From Microbacterium sulfonylureivorans (lineage in GTDB: Bacteria > Actinomycetota > Actinomycetes > Actinomycetales > Microbacteriaceae), in the NCBI RefSeq assembly GCF_003999995.1, contig NZ_RJAD01000001.1:1488001-1552000 (forward strand): a stretch of 64,000 bases of DNA, in the 5' to 3' direction. The notes below the pieces were generated by a model. It made no database searches. It was given only the letters and a program-made list of their open reading frames with translations, and was not told the DNA's origin. This document shows, piece after piece, positions 26,468 to 35,260 of the stretch. Within the stretch, counting starts at the first letter, position 1. Each line of letters starts with the position of its first letter. The position numbers and the translations under genes were made by a program.

Positions 26468-28597
26468 TCAGAACAGCCGGGGTTCGCTCGCCATAGCGGT
26501 CGCGGCGCGACCACGCGACGTCGTGACGATCCCTACGGCGCGCGCGTCGGCCCGCGCGGCGAGTCCGGCCACCGGTGTGCCGCGCGGGTGGTCGTCTTCG
26601 GCGTGCCCGTCGAGGCCGTGCACGCGCAGAAGCGGTCGCACGCGCTTGGCCAGCCAGGCCCGGTAGGCCTTCGGTGCGGTGGTCGAAGCGCCCGGGTACA
26701 GACCGAGATACGACGAGACGAGCTCGGGATGCTGCTGCCCGAGCCACTCCATGAACCACTGCTTCGCGCCGGGACGCAGGTGGAGCGCGCCGTACACGAC
26801 CCGGGTCGCGCCTGCCGCCTTGATGCGGGTGAGGGCATCGTCGATCGCCGCGATCGAGTCGGTGAGGTGCGGGAGGATCGGCATGAGGAAAACGGTGACG
26901 CGGAACCCGGCCTCCGTTGCGGCGCGGACGGTGTCGAGCCGCGCGGCCGCCGTGGGCGTGCCGGGCTCGATCAGGTGCTGCAGCGCGTCGTCGAACACGG
27001 CGATCGACATCGCGATCGACACCCGCACGGACTGGGCCGCGTCGCGGAGCAGCGGCAGGTCGCGGCGCAGCAGCGTGCCCTTCGTGAGGATCGAGAACGG
27101 CGTGCCCGACTCCGTCAGCGCCCCGACGATCCCCGGCATGAGCTTGTAGCGGCCCTCGGCCCGCTGGTACGGATCGGTGTTGGTGCCGAGCATGACCGGC
27201 TCGTGGGCCCACGAGCCGCGCCGGAGCTCCTTCTCGAGCACTTCGGCGACGTTGATCTTCACGACGACCTGGGTGTCGAAGTCCCGTCCGGCGTCGAGCT
27301 CGAGATACTCGTGCGTTCCGCGGGCGAAGCAGTTGTGGCTGACCACGCCGTTCGCGATGAAGTCACCGGTGGAAGTGGTGATATCGATCAGATCGATGGG
27401 CTCCTCGAGGTCTTCGATCGAGACGACCCTCAGCGGGGCATCGGACTTCACCGCAGCACCCAGCAGACCGAGCTTTCGCGTGATCGACGGTTGCGTCAGC
27501 TCGAAGAACCGGCGACGTGCGCCCAGACCACCGCGCAGCCGGATGGCGACCACTCCGTTCGCCCGCGCCGGTTCGGCGACGAAGTCGAAGGAATGGGTGC
27601 GCAGCGCGGCATCGATCATGGCGAGGATTCGGGGATCCTTGTCGGAGATGCGGAGGATCCCCCGACTGCAGCTTCCCTCAGCGTCGAAGATCCCGCTGAG
27701 GAATCCCCGTAGCCATTCATCCGAGGCGACGTCGGGCCACGCGACGACCGAGCCGACCGTGGCGAAGTCGGCGGCGCGCGAGGTGAAGATCGCCTCCATG
27801 GCGCGTCGGGTCGGCGTCGCGGGAGCGAAGCTCCGCGTCGTCGTCTCCACACCGGCAAGCGCGAGATACCTGCGCGAGCGATCGAGGGCCTCGTTGTCGG
27901 CGAGAGCCAACCGGAAGCGGTGCGCGACATAGGTGTGCTCGCTGCCGGTACGCCGGTACTCGCGCTTCAGCATCATCCCGTCGCCGCGGATCATCCCGCA
28001 CAGATAACCCCGGCGAAAGTCGTCTGTCTCCACACGTTCGACAACCGCGCCGCCCATGCCGAATCCGAGCAGCTTGTTGTTCGTCGTCAGGAACGGGCGC
28101 TGGGGACTGCCCGACGGGGCAGGTCTGACGTACTTCCACCCTCGCTCGGTGAGGAAGCGGTGGTCGCCGCTCGCCACGAGTTGTGTGCCGTCGGCCAGCG
28201 TGACCCGATGGGCACGCTTGCGAGTGGACCACTTCGCCGAGACGGTCGCAGGCGAGTAGCGCCGGTGGGCGCCTTCTCGCGTCGTGCCGACGACGACATC
28301 GCCGACGGAGACCTCGCGGAGCTTCCTGCTCCGACCGTCCGCCATCAAGATCATCGTGTCGGGGTGCAGGCAATAGACGCAGGCATGACTGCATCCGCGG
28401 TAGGGGTTCACCGTCCAGTCGAACGGCATCGCCGACGCTCCCGGCACGTGGTTCAGCGCGGTCTTGCAGAGCACCTCGTGGAAGGTGACTCCGGCGAACT
28501 CGGGAGTGGTGACGGACTGCACGAGGCCGTTGAGGTGCTCAAGGCCGGGCAGGGCGGAGGCATCCGCCACGCCCAGCTCCTGACCCTGCCATCGCAT
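26468..28597 (-). CDS. Rv2578c-family radical SAM protein interrupted by an intein
   Basis: The precursor is 709 residues; the spliced protein would be 362. The host belongs to the Rv2578c/SplB-like radical SAM family. The 4Fe-4S motif starts as RGCSHACVY (Cys69, Cys73), and the third ligand is the first residue after the intein (Cys423, CFARGTHEYL). Downstream come GTNTDPYQ and VFLMPILPHL, typical of the family. ATG 28597 follows TCCCAT by 6 nt, with TTGACA further upstream and a GAAC-N4-GTTC dyad overlapping the promoter, pointing to LexA control. The reaction is unknown; a DNA-damage role is inferred. Confidence 0.92.
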   Translation of the reverse strand: MRWQGQELGVADASALPGLEHLNGLVQSVTTPEFAGVTFHEVLCKTALNHVPGASAMPFDWTVNPYRGCSHACVYCLHPDTMILMADGRSRKLREVSVGDVVVGTTREGAHRRYSPATVSAKWSTRKRAHRVTLADGTQLVASGDHRFLTERGWKYVRPAPSGSPQRPFLTTNNKLLGFGMGGAVVERVETDDFRRGYLCGMIRGDGMMLKREYRRTGSEHTYVAHRFRLALADNEALDRSRRYLALAGVETTTRSFAPATPTRRAMEAIFTSRAADFATVGSVVAWPDVASDEWLRGFLSGIFDAEGSCSRGILRISDKDPRILAMIDAALRTHSFDFVAEPARANGVVAIRLRGGLGARRRFFELTQPSITRKLGLLGAAVKSDAPLRVVSIEDLEEPIDLIDITTSTGDFIANGVVSHNCFARGTHEYLELDAGRDFDTQVVVKINVAEVLEKELRRGSWAHEPVMLGTNTDPYQRAEGRYKLMPGIVGALTESGTPFSILTKGTLLRRDLPLLRDAAQSVRVSIAMSIAVFDDALQHLIEPGTPTAAARLDTVRAATEAGFRVTVFLMPILPHLTDSIAAIDDALTRIKAAGATRVVYGALHLRPGAKQWFMEWLGQQHPELVSSYLGLYPGASTTAPKAYRAWLAKRVRPLLRVHGLDGHAEDDHPRGTPVAGLAARADARAVGIVTTSRGRAATAMASEPRLF
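27332..28372 (-). mobile_element. Intein with two LAGLIDADG endonuclease motifs
   Basis: The intein covers residues 76-422 (347 aa). It begins with Cys1 in CLHPDTMILMADGR (block A), has block B around GDHRFLTERGW, and endonuclease motifs YLCGMIRGDG (198-207) and FLSGIFDAEG (299-308). It ends DFIANGVVSHN, followed by Cys+1. All splice-site residues are present and both LAGLIDADG motifs keep an acidic residue, so splicing and possibly homing remain intact. Confidence 0.95.
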
Positions 28598-28607
28598 GCA
28601 TCAATGG

Positions 28608-28619
28608 GAACAGATGTTC
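28608..28619. promoter_or_regulatory. LexA/SOS-like box
   Basis: The perfect dyad GAAC-AGAT-GTTC lies between the -35 (TTGACA, 28632-28627) and start codon of the radical SAM gene. With the flanking CGA it resembles the Gram-positive LexA box (CGAAC-N4-GTTCG). It could also affect the divergent gene at 28716. Confidence 0.65.
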
Positions 28620-28715
28620 GAGTCTCTGTCAAGATTCGACACATCCGCATCGAACACGCGGCGAGGATGCCGCGGCTTCTCGCCGCCTGGGTGCCGCGCA
28701 GGTGAGAATGGAACC

Positions 28716-30023
28716 GTGACGGCGCCCGGATCGTCAAACCCCCCGATGTCTCGTCGCGCAGCCCGCGCGCTGCGCGAGGAGGCTGATCGTCGCGCCCGCG
28801 AGGCGGGCGCCGACGACGGCGCATCGTTCGTGCCGCCCGACGACCCGACCGCGCTCGAGCTCGCGATGCCCCTCGCGGCCGCGAGTCCCTTCCACCTCCC
28901 CGCCGAGTTTCGAGCGGCGGTCGCCGCCAGCGCGGCACGGCAGGCTCCTCCGGCGTCCGCGTCGGAGCAGCCCCGCCCCCGTCCGGGTCGCACCCGGCAG
29001 CGGCCCGACCGCGGTCACAGTGCACGCCGAGCGGCGCGGGCCGAGCTGCTGCTCTCGGCCCAGGAGACTGACGGCCCGGCGCCTCGACATGCGCGCCCGC
29101 GTCGCCTCGCCCGCACCGGCGTCGTCGCGCTGATCGCCGTCGGCGGGATGCTCCTCCTCGGGTCGGCGGCGGCGATGACGGCGATGGTCTCGGGAGCGCC
29201 CGATGCCGCCGGCGACGACTCCGCGACCCGCATGGACGCCGGACCTCAGCCTGTGGCTGCGCTCCCCGTGCCGGTCGTGGAGCAGACGGCGGTGTCGATC
29301 GACATCTGCGATGAACACGAGGTCATGACCGCTCTCGAGGCGCACGACGACGCCGCCGCGATCGCGGCGGCGGGCGGCGCCGAGGCGTTCCGCATCGCCG
29401 TGGCCGAGGGGCACGCGCCCTGCGTCGACCTCTCCGATCCGACGCGCGTGTGGACCGTCGTCAACAAGGCACGTCCCTACACGCCGGTCGACTACCGGCC
29501 CTCGGACCTGGTCATGCCCGACGGTGTGCGCAGCGTCGAGGGCGGGTCGCTGCGGTCGGATGCGGCATCCGCGCTCACCTCGCTCGTCACCGGTGCGCGC
29601 GAGGCCGGCGTCGGCGAGGTGGCGCTCGAGAGCGGATTCCGCTCGTACCAGACGCAGGAGGGCTCGTACGGGCGGCAGGTCGACGCGAAGGGGGTCGAGG
29701 AGGCCGACCTCGTCAGCGCCCGGCCCGGCTTCAGCGAGCATCAGTCTGGCCTGGCGGGCGATGTGGTCGCCTGCGCCGGCGGCTGCGGGACCCTCGACGA
29801 CCTCGCCGCGACGCCGCAGGGCGAGTGGGTCGCCGCGCACGCCTGGGAGCACGGCTGGATCGTCCGGTACGTGGAGGGGGCGACCGATGTCACCGGGTAT
29901 TCGCCCGAGCCGTGGCACCTGCGGTACATCGGACCCGAGCTCGCACGGGCCTATCACGACGGCGGGTGGACCTCGCTCGAGGACTTCTTCGGGCTCGAAG
30001 CGGCGCCCGGCTACGTCGGCTGA
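28716..30023 (+). CDS. VanY-type D-alanyl-D-alanine carboxypeptidase (M15B)
   Basis: A 435-residue membrane-anchored peptidoglycan carboxypeptidase. A long disordered, Arg/Pro-rich cytoplasmic N-terminus (1-130) precedes one membrane helix (about 131-155, VVALIAVGGMLLLGSAAAM). The extracellular M15B domain has SGFRSYQTQ, the zinc/catalytic motif SEHQSGLAGD and the final EPWHLRYIG. GTG 28716 is leaderless, with GAGAAT exactly 6 nt upstream. It is divergent from the LexA-box gene, 118 bp away. Confidence 0.92.
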   Translation: MTAPGSSNPPMSRRAARALREEADRRAREAGADDGASFVPPDDPTALELAMPLAAASPFHLPAEFRAAVAASAARQAPPASASEQPRPRPGRTRQRPDRGHSARRAARAELLLSAQETDGPAPRHARPRRLARTGVVALIAVGGMLLLGSAAAMTAMVSGAPDAAGDDSATRMDAGPQPVAALPVPVVEQTAVSIDICDEHEVMTALEAHDDAAAIAAAGGAEAFRIAVAEGHAPCVDLSDPTRVWTVVNKARPYTPVDYRPSDLVMPDGVRSVEGGSLRSDAASALTSLVTGAREAGVGEVALESGFRSYQTQEGSYGRQVDAKGVEEADLVSARPGFSEHQSGLAGDVVACAGGCGTLDDLAATPQGEWVAAHAWEHGWIVRYVEGATDVTGYSPEPWHLRYIGPELARAYHDGGWTSLEDFFGLEAAPGYVG

Positions 30024-30121
30024 CGCGCGATCCGACCCGGCTGCGACGGCCCGCGACGGCCGGATTGAGGCATCCCACAAAGCGCGGGACGCAGTTTCAC
30101 GATACTTAGGATCGGATCTCA

Positions 30122-30159
30122 CATACCAGCCGGTCTGAAAATGTTGCACCCGGTATGAT
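30122..30159 (+). promoter_or_regulatory. Probable promoter with split dyad
   Basis: TATGAT (30154-30159) is a likely -10 box about 75 nt before the acyl-CoA dehydrogenase gene. CATACC (30122-30127) and GGTATG (30152-30157) form a 6-bp inverted repeat around it. An operator role is speculative. Confidence 0.35.
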
Positions 30160-30233
30160 CGAGTCGGGCCATCCGGTGACGTCGCACGCGACCTGCCGCC
30201 GGCGAAACGCTCGAAGACGAGAGGAAGGCGCAC

Positions 30234-31397
30234 ATGGAGCGCGACATCTACGACGAGGACCACGAGGCGTTCCGCGACGTCGTCAAGGAGTTCATCAAGC
30301 GGTACGCGACCGAAGAGAAGCGCAGGCAGTGGGATGCGGACGGCGAGATCGATCGCGCCACCATGCTCGCGGCGGGGGAGTCGGGCCTCATCGGACTGTC
30401 GGTCCCCGAGGAGTTCGGCGGCGCCGGCATGCTGCAGGACTATCGCTTCCGCGCGATCGTGCTCGAGGAGACGATCGGCGCCGGCCACGGCTCGCTCGCG
30501 GGTGCGTTCGGCATCCAGGACGACCTCGCCGTGCCCTACATCGTGCACATGGGCACGCAGGCGCAGAAGGAGAAGTGGCTCCCCGGCATGGCGACCGGCG
30601 AGATCCTCGGCGCCCTCGCGATGACCGAGCCGGGCGCCGGCTCCGACCTCCGCGGCATCAAGACCACGGCGAAGAAGGTCGACGGCGGCTACATCGTCAA
30701 CGGCGCCAAGACGTTCATCTCCAGCGGCAAGACGGCCGACATCGTCGTGACCTTCGTCAAGACGGGCGAGGGCAACCGTCCCGACGCCTTCAGCCTCCTC
30801 ATCCTCGAGGACGGCATGGAAGGCTTCGACCACAGCAAGAAGCTCGAGAAGATGGGCTTCCACGGCTGGGACACGGCCGAGCTGTCGTTCGTCGACGTCT
30901 TCGTCCCCGAAGAGAACCTCATCGGCGGCAAGGAGGGCCTCGGCTTCATCCAGCTCATGATGAACCTGCCCCTCGAGCGCCTGTCGATCGGTGTCGCCGC
31001 GGCCGCGGCCGGCGAGGCGGCCTACGTCTGGACGCGTGACTACACACTCAGCCGTGAGGCGTTCGGCGAGCGCATCGCCGACTTCCAGAACACCCGGTTC
31101 AAGCTCGCCGACATGGCCACGACGGTCGACGTCATGTGGACCTACGTCGACCGCGCCATGCAGCTCTACAAGGACGAGAAGCTCACGCCTGAAGAGGCGG
31201 CGAAGGTCAAGTTCTGGACGACCGACCGCGAGGCGGAGCTGCTCGACGTCGGGGTGCAGCTGCACGGCGGCTACGGCTACATCACCGAGTACCCGATCGC
31301 CCGCGCCTACCTGGACGCCCGTGTGCACCGCATCTACGGCGGCACGAACGAGATCATGCGCGACCTCGTCAGCCGACAGATCGTCGGCAAGCGCTAA
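30234..31397 (+). CDS. Acyl-CoA dehydrogenase, long-chain-like
   Basis: A 387-residue FAD enzyme that makes the alpha-beta double bond in fatty acyl-CoA. FAD/substrate motifs are MTEPGAGSDL and the C-terminal YGYITEYPIARAYLDARVHRIYGGTNEI. The sequence YGGT instead of YEGT places it with long-chain/isovaleryl-type enzymes, whose catalytic Glu sits earlier in the chain. ATG 30234 has AGAGGAAGG upstream. It stands alone, followed by a strong terminator. Confidence 0.93.
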   Translation: MERDIYDEDHEAFRDVVKEFIKRYATEEKRRQWDADGEIDRATMLAAGESGLIGLSVPEEFGGAGMLQDYRFRAIVLEETIGAGHGSLAGAFGIQDDLAVPYIVHMGTQAQKEKWLPGMATGEILGALAMTEPGAGSDLRGIKTTAKKVDGGYIVNGAKTFISSGKTADIVVTFVKTGEGNRPDAFSLLILEDGMEGFDHSKKLEKMGFHGWDTAELSFVDVFVPEENLIGGKEGLGFIQLMMNLPLERLSIGVAAAAAGEAAYVWTRDYTLSREAFGERIADFQNTRFKLADMATTVDVMWTYVDRAMQLYKDEKLTPEEAAKVKFWTTDREAELLDVGVQLHGGYGYITEYPIARAYLDARVHRIYGGTNEIMRDLVSRQIVGKR

Positions 31398-31414
31398 GAG
31401 CGGACTCAGTGCGC

Positions 31415-31462
31415 CGGATGCCGCGACCCCGCCTCTTCGGAGCGAGGGGGTCGCGGCATCCG
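31415..31462. terminator. Bidirectional terminator
   Basis: A perfect 16-bp stem (CGGATGCCGCGACCCC and its complement) with a 16-nt loop lies between the convergent acyl-CoA dehydrogenase and YjbR genes. Confidence 0.8.
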
Positions 31463-31466
31463 TCGT

Positions 31467-31853
31467 TCACGACCCGTCGTCGAGCTCGCGACGCAGGTAC
31501 TTCGGAGCCTGCACGCGCCACGCCTCGGTCACGAGCTCGGCGAGGTGGTCGTCGTCGATGCCGGACATGCGGAACGCGACCTTCGGCTCGCTCCACGGGG
31601 TCGTGGTGCGCAGGAACACGTCGGGCGCCATCTCGACCAGAGCGAGCGCGTCGACGCGGTCGGCGACCTTGACGCCGACGACGAGCTCCCGCGCGATGAT
31701 CGCGCGGATGTCGTCCGGGATGCTCGGCCACGGATGGCACTCCCACGCGTACAGCTTGCCGCGCACGAACCACGCGGCGCCGCCCGTCGTCGCTCGCTCC
31801 TCACTGCCGGGCAGTCCGCCGGCGGTGCGGCGCAGGTCATCCAGGTCGGCCAC
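31467..31853 (-). CDS. MmcQ/YjbR-family protein
   Basis: A 128-residue protein of the MmcQ/YjbR family, a CyaY-like fold with unproven DNA-binding. Family landmarks are GGLPGSEERATTGGAAWFVRGKLYAWE, VKVADR and ALVEMAPDVFLRTTTPW. GTG 31853 has TAGGCT exactly 6 nt upstream (31865-31860), making it leaderless. It is divergent from the PIN-like gene with a palindrome between. Confidence 0.85.
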   Translation of the reverse strand: MADLDDLRRTAGGLPGSEERATTGGAAWFVRGKLYAWECHPWPSIPDDIRAIIARELVVGVKVADRVDALALVEMAPDVFLRTTTPWSEPKVAFRMSGIDDDHLAELVTEAWRVQAPKYLRRELDDGS

Positions 31854-31885
31854 GACGAGAGCCTAGGACGCGCCGCCGACAGTGC

Positions 31886-31920
31886 GACACCCCGGGGACG
31901 TCGTCCGGGTCCGGGGTGTC
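31886..31920. repeat. Inverted repeat in divergent promoter region
   Basis: GACACCCCGG and CCGGGGTGTC form a perfect 10-bp inverted repeat around 15 nt that hold a further GGACG/CGTCC. It lies between the -10 boxes of two divergent leaderless genes, so it could be an operator. Confidence 0.55.
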
Positions 31921-31944
31921 CGCCCCCTCTGTCACGATGAGCCG

Positions 31945-32343
31945 ATGACGAGGTTCAGCATCGACGCGGCCACGGCCCTCCGGATCATCCGCGAAGATCT
32001 CGAGATCGCCGAGCACCACCGACTGGTCGGCCCGGCGGCGCTCCGGTCGGACGCCCTGGCGCTCCTCTACCGGGATGTCCGGCAGGGTGAGCTCGACGAG
32101 AAGAGCGCCCGCGCGCAGCTCGAGAAGCTGGCGAGCGTCAGGATCCGACTGCTCGGCGATCGCGTGTCCCGCTCGGTGGCATGGAAGCTCGCGCTCCAGC
32201 TCGGGCTCGACGACACGGCGCCGGCGGAGTACCTCGCCGTGGCGTCGCTGCAGGCAGACGCCCTGATCGCCGAAGATCCGGCGCTTCGCGCAGCCGCCGA
32301 CGGCATCGTGCCGCTCGCCCGCTTCGAAGACCTCACGCGGTAG
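31945..32343 (+). CDS. PIN-like hypothetical protein
   Basis: A 132-residue cytosolic protein. The C-terminal half (LGDRVSRSVAWKLALQLG, AEYLAVASLQADALIAEDP) resembles the end of VapC-type PIN nucleases, including a late acidic residue. The N-terminal half is a helical, charged segment, and the usual first PIN aspartate near the N-terminus is not obvious. No antitoxin partner is adjacent. ATG 31945 is preceded by CACGAT at 6 nt. Confidence 0.5.
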   Translation: MTRFSIDAATALRIIREDLEIAEHHRLVGPAALRSDALALLYRDVRQGELDEKSARAQLEKLASVRIRLLGDRVSRSVAWKLALQLGLDDTAPAEYLAVASLQADALIAEDPALRAAADGIVPLARFEDLTR

Positions 32344-32354
32344 CTCAGCTCCGC

Positions 32355-32389
32355 CAGACGCCGCACGCCCTCTCGGCCTGCGGCGTCTG
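32355..32389 (+). terminator. Terminator after PIN-like gene
   Basis: An 11-bp perfect stem CAGACGCCGCA/TGCGGCGTCTG with a 13-nt loop directly follows the stop codon. Confidence 0.75.
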
Positions 32390-32425
32390 CGTTCGCGCGC
32401 CTGCCTCACCTTCATCAGACCGTAA

Positions 32426-32463
32426 CAATAAAGACTGTTATTGGTAAGTGTCTTTCCTATAAC
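32426..32463 (+). promoter_or_regulatory. Promoter/operator of sugar operon
   Basis: An AT-rich island contains the inverted repeat CAATAA-N6-TTATTG (32426-32443). CTGTTA (32435-32440) and TATAAC (32458-32463), 17 bp apart, could be -35 and -10, so the dyad overlaps the -35. The ROK repressor encoded in the operon is the natural candidate binder. Confidence 0.55.
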
Positions 32464-32543
32464 GTGTTCCGCGATGCACCGGAGCATGTTCCCGTCCGGC
32501 GCACCTCCCCCCGAACCAAAGAGTCGAAAGGAACGCCGGAAAC

Positions 32544-34208
32544 ATGAGACGTGAAATGCGCAAGGCAACGGCCGTGATCGCGGCCGGCGCCGTCGCACTG
32601 TCCCTCGCCCTTGCGGGCTGCTCCCCGTCGTCGCAGGCGTCGTCGGGCGGCGATGCCGTGCTGCGGGTCTGGGCCGGCAGTGCCACGCCCATCAACCACA
32701 ACTTCAACCCGTTCGCCGTGGACACCGCCGTCCACGCCACGTTCGGCGCGATCTACGAGCCGCTGTTCTTCTTCAACCAGCTCTCGAGCGACGCCCCGGT
32801 CGGCATGATCGGCGACAGCTACGAGTTCAACGAGGACGGCACCGTCCTCACGGTGAAGATCAAGCCCGACCTGAAGTGGAACGACGGCGAGGCGCTCACC
32901 GCCGACGACGTCGTGTTCACCTTCGGGTACGGCTCGAACAAGAGCGACAAGCTCGTGTCGGCCGAGGCATCCGACGAGACCACCGTCGTGCTCTCGTACA
33001 CCGAGCCGCAGTTCACCTCCGCGTCGCTCACGCTCGGCTCGACCTGGATCATCCCGCAGCACATCTGGGAGTCCATCGACGACTACGTCGCCGAGACCAA
33101 CACCGAGCCGGTCGGCTCGGGACCGTACATGGTCAAGGACTTCTCGGATGCCGCGTACACGGTCGAGGCGAATCCCGAGTTCCGCGACGGCGAGGTGGCG
33201 GTCAAGGAGGTGCAGTACGTCGGCCTCGACTCGAACCAGTCCGCCCAGGACCTGCTGACCACCGGCAAGATCGACTGGGTCGGCCAGTTCATCGCGAACC
33301 CCGACTCGGTCACGGCCAGCGGCGACATCGTCACGATGAACAACCAGCAGGACCCGACCACGATCATCACGTGCTCCAACGCCGATCTCGGCTGCACGGG
33401 ACCGCAGACGGATCCTGCCGTCCGTCAGGCCATCAACCTCGTCATCGACCGCGCCTCCATCGCCGAGAAGGCATTCGCCGGGCTTCCGGCCGAGAGCAAC
33501 CCCGCGTTCGTGCTGCTGCCTCGTGACGAGCAGTGGCTCGGCGACCCGGCGAACGGTGAGAGCCCGCAGTCGCCGGACGTCACGGCGGCGCAGGCGATCC
33601 TCGAGGAGGCCGGCTACACGCAGGACGCCGAGGGCTTCTACGGCAAGGACGGCACGACCATCGAACTCGATCTGTTCTCGCCCGACGGCTGGACGGACTA
33701 CAACGACACCGCCAAGCTCATCAGCGAGTCGGCTGCGGATGCCGGCATCCGGATCAATGCCCGGACCGTCTCGGATGCCGAGTACTGGACCCCCATCGGC
33801 AACGGCGACTTCCAGATGGCGCTGTACGGGCTGACCCAGTCGCTCGTGCCCGACCCGTACTCGAACTACGACCAGTACTTCTTCGGGAAGTCGACGGCCA
33901 AGGTCGGCGAGAGCCCGATCGCGGGTCAGAACTACTCGCGCTACAGCAACGCCGAGGTGGATGCCGCGATCGCGGCCGCCGCCGGGACGCAGGACGAGGC
34001 GACCAAGAAGGCCGCCTACGCGACCATCCAGGAGCACATCGCGAGCGACCTGCCGTACATCCCCGTGGTTCTCAACGCCTCGCAGGCCTTCTTCAACGTG
34101 ACGAAGTTCTCGGGCTGGCCGAGCGAGTCCGACCTGTACGCGAACCCGCTGCCCTACTTGTCGGTGGCGTCGGCGGTCGTGCTGGCGAACCTCGAGCCGG
34201 TCGAGTAG
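32544..34208 (+). CDS. ABC solute-binding lipoprotein (SBP_bac_5)
   Basis: A 554-residue extracytoplasmic binding protein of the dipeptide/nickel/oligosaccharide family 5. The signal peptide ends in the lipobox LALAGC (Cys about 29). Family features are NPFAVDTAVHATFGAIYEPL, LKWNDGEALTADDVVFTF and SGPYMV. The surrounding glycosidase, sugar kinase and ROK genes suggest an oligosaccharide, perhaps a beta-linked one, rather than a peptide. It is the first gene of an eight-gene operon. Confidence 0.9.
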   Translation: MRREMRKATAVIAAGAVALSLALAGCSPSSQASSGGDAVLRVWAGSATPINHNFNPFAVDTAVHATFGAIYEPLFFFNQLSSDAPVGMIGDSYEFNEDGTVLTVKIKPDLKWNDGEALTADDVVFTFGYGSNKSDKLVSAEASDETTVVLSYTEPQFTSASLTLGSTWIIPQHIWESIDDYVAETNTEPVGSGPYMVKDFSDAAYTVEANPEFRDGEVAVKEVQYVGLDSNQSAQDLLTTGKIDWVGQFIANPDSVTASGDIVTMNNQQDPTTIITCSNADLGCTGPQTDPAVRQAINLVIDRASIAEKAFAGLPAESNPAFVLLPRDEQWLGDPANGESPQSPDVTAAQAILEEAGYTQDAEGFYGKDGTTIELDLFSPDGWTDYNDTAKLISESAADAGIRINARTVSDAEYWTPIGNGDFQMALYGLTQSLVPDPYSNYDQYFFGKSTAKVGESPIAGQNYSRYSNAEVDAAIAAAAGTQDEATKKAAYATIQEHIASDLPYIPVVLNASQAFFNVTKFSGWPSESDLYANPLPYLSVASAVVLANLEPVE

Positions 34209-34255
34209 GAGCGCACCGTGACGACATGCCCGGATCGGCCGCGAGAGGAGGCGGG

Positions 34256-35260
34256 ATGAACTTCTACGTACGGCGCGTCGCCTTCTACATCGTGACGCTG
34301 TGGGCGGCCATCTCGCTCAACTTCTTCCTCCCGCGAATGCTCCCCGGGGATCCGGCGGCCATCATGCTCGGCAAGCTGCGGCGCGCCAACGGCGGACGGC
34401 CGCTCTCGGAGGAGACCGTGCAGACGATCACCTCGATCCTCGGCGCCGAGAAGGGCATGTCGCTGTGGGACCAGTACCTCGCCTACTGGGGCCGGCTGCT
34501 GAACGGAGACCTCGGGGTCTCGTCGACGCGGTACCCGGCCCCAGTGGGCGACCTGATCGCCAGCGCCCTGCCGTGGACGGTGATCCTCGTCGGGACGGCG
34601 ACCGTCATCTCGTTCGGACTCGGGCTCTTCATCGGAGCCTGGGTGGGATGGAAGCGCGGCACGGCCCTCGACCATCTCGTCCCGGCGACGACGCTCCTGC
34701 AGTCGATCCCGTACTTCTGGCTCGCGCTCGTCCTCGTCGCCGTCTTCTCGGTACAGCTCGGCCTGCTGCCGATCGTCGGCGGCTACGACGTGTTCGAGTT
34801 CCCCGCGGGGCCCGAGTGGAGCTGGGCGTTCTTCGTGAGCGCCGTGCAGCACGCGATCCTCCCCGCGACGACCATCGTGCTCTCCTCCATCGGGGGCTGG
34901 CTTCTCGGCATGCGCAACATGATGGTGTCGACGATGTCGGAGGACTACGTGGTCACGGCAGAGGCGAAGGGCCTCACCGCGGGCAGGATCCGCACCCGCT
35001 ACGCCGCCCGCAACGCGGCGATCCCGAGCCTCGCCGGCTTCGGCATCGCGCTCGGGTTCGTCGTCGCCGGCTCGATCGTCATGGAGCAGGTCTTCAGCTA
35101 CCCCGGCATCGGGAAGCTCATGATCCAGGCGGTCCAGGGCCTCGATTACGCCCTCATGCAGGGCGTGTTCCTCGTGATCACGCTCACCGTGCTGGCCGCG
35201 AACTTCATCATGGACCTGCTCTACGGTCTGATCGATCCCCGAGTGAGACACAATGGCTGA
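34256..35260 (+). CDS. ABC permease, DppB type
   Basis: A 334-residue permease starting at ATG 34256 behind GAGAGGAGGCGGG. The N-terminus FYVRRVAFYIVTLWAAISLNFFLPRMLPGDPA and the EAA-loop region (EDYVVTAEAKGL) are typical of DppB/OppB. It overlaps the next permease gene by 8 bp. Confidence 0.92.
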   Translation: MNFYVRRVAFYIVTLWAAISLNFFLPRMLPGDPAAIMLGKLRRANGGRPLSEETVQTITSILGAEKGMSLWDQYLAYWGRLLNGDLGVSSTRYPAPVGDLIASALPWTVILVGTATVISFGLGLFIGAWVGWKRGTALDHLVPATTLLQSIPYFWLALVLVAVFSVQLGLLPIVGGYDVFEFPAGPEWSWAFFVSAVQHAILPATTIVLSSIGGWLLGMRNMMVSTMSEDYVVTAEAKGLTAGRIRTRYAARNAAIPSLAGFGIALGFVVAGSIVMEQVFSYPGIGKLMIQAVQGLDYALMQGVFLVITLTVLAANFIMDLLYGLIDPRVRHNG

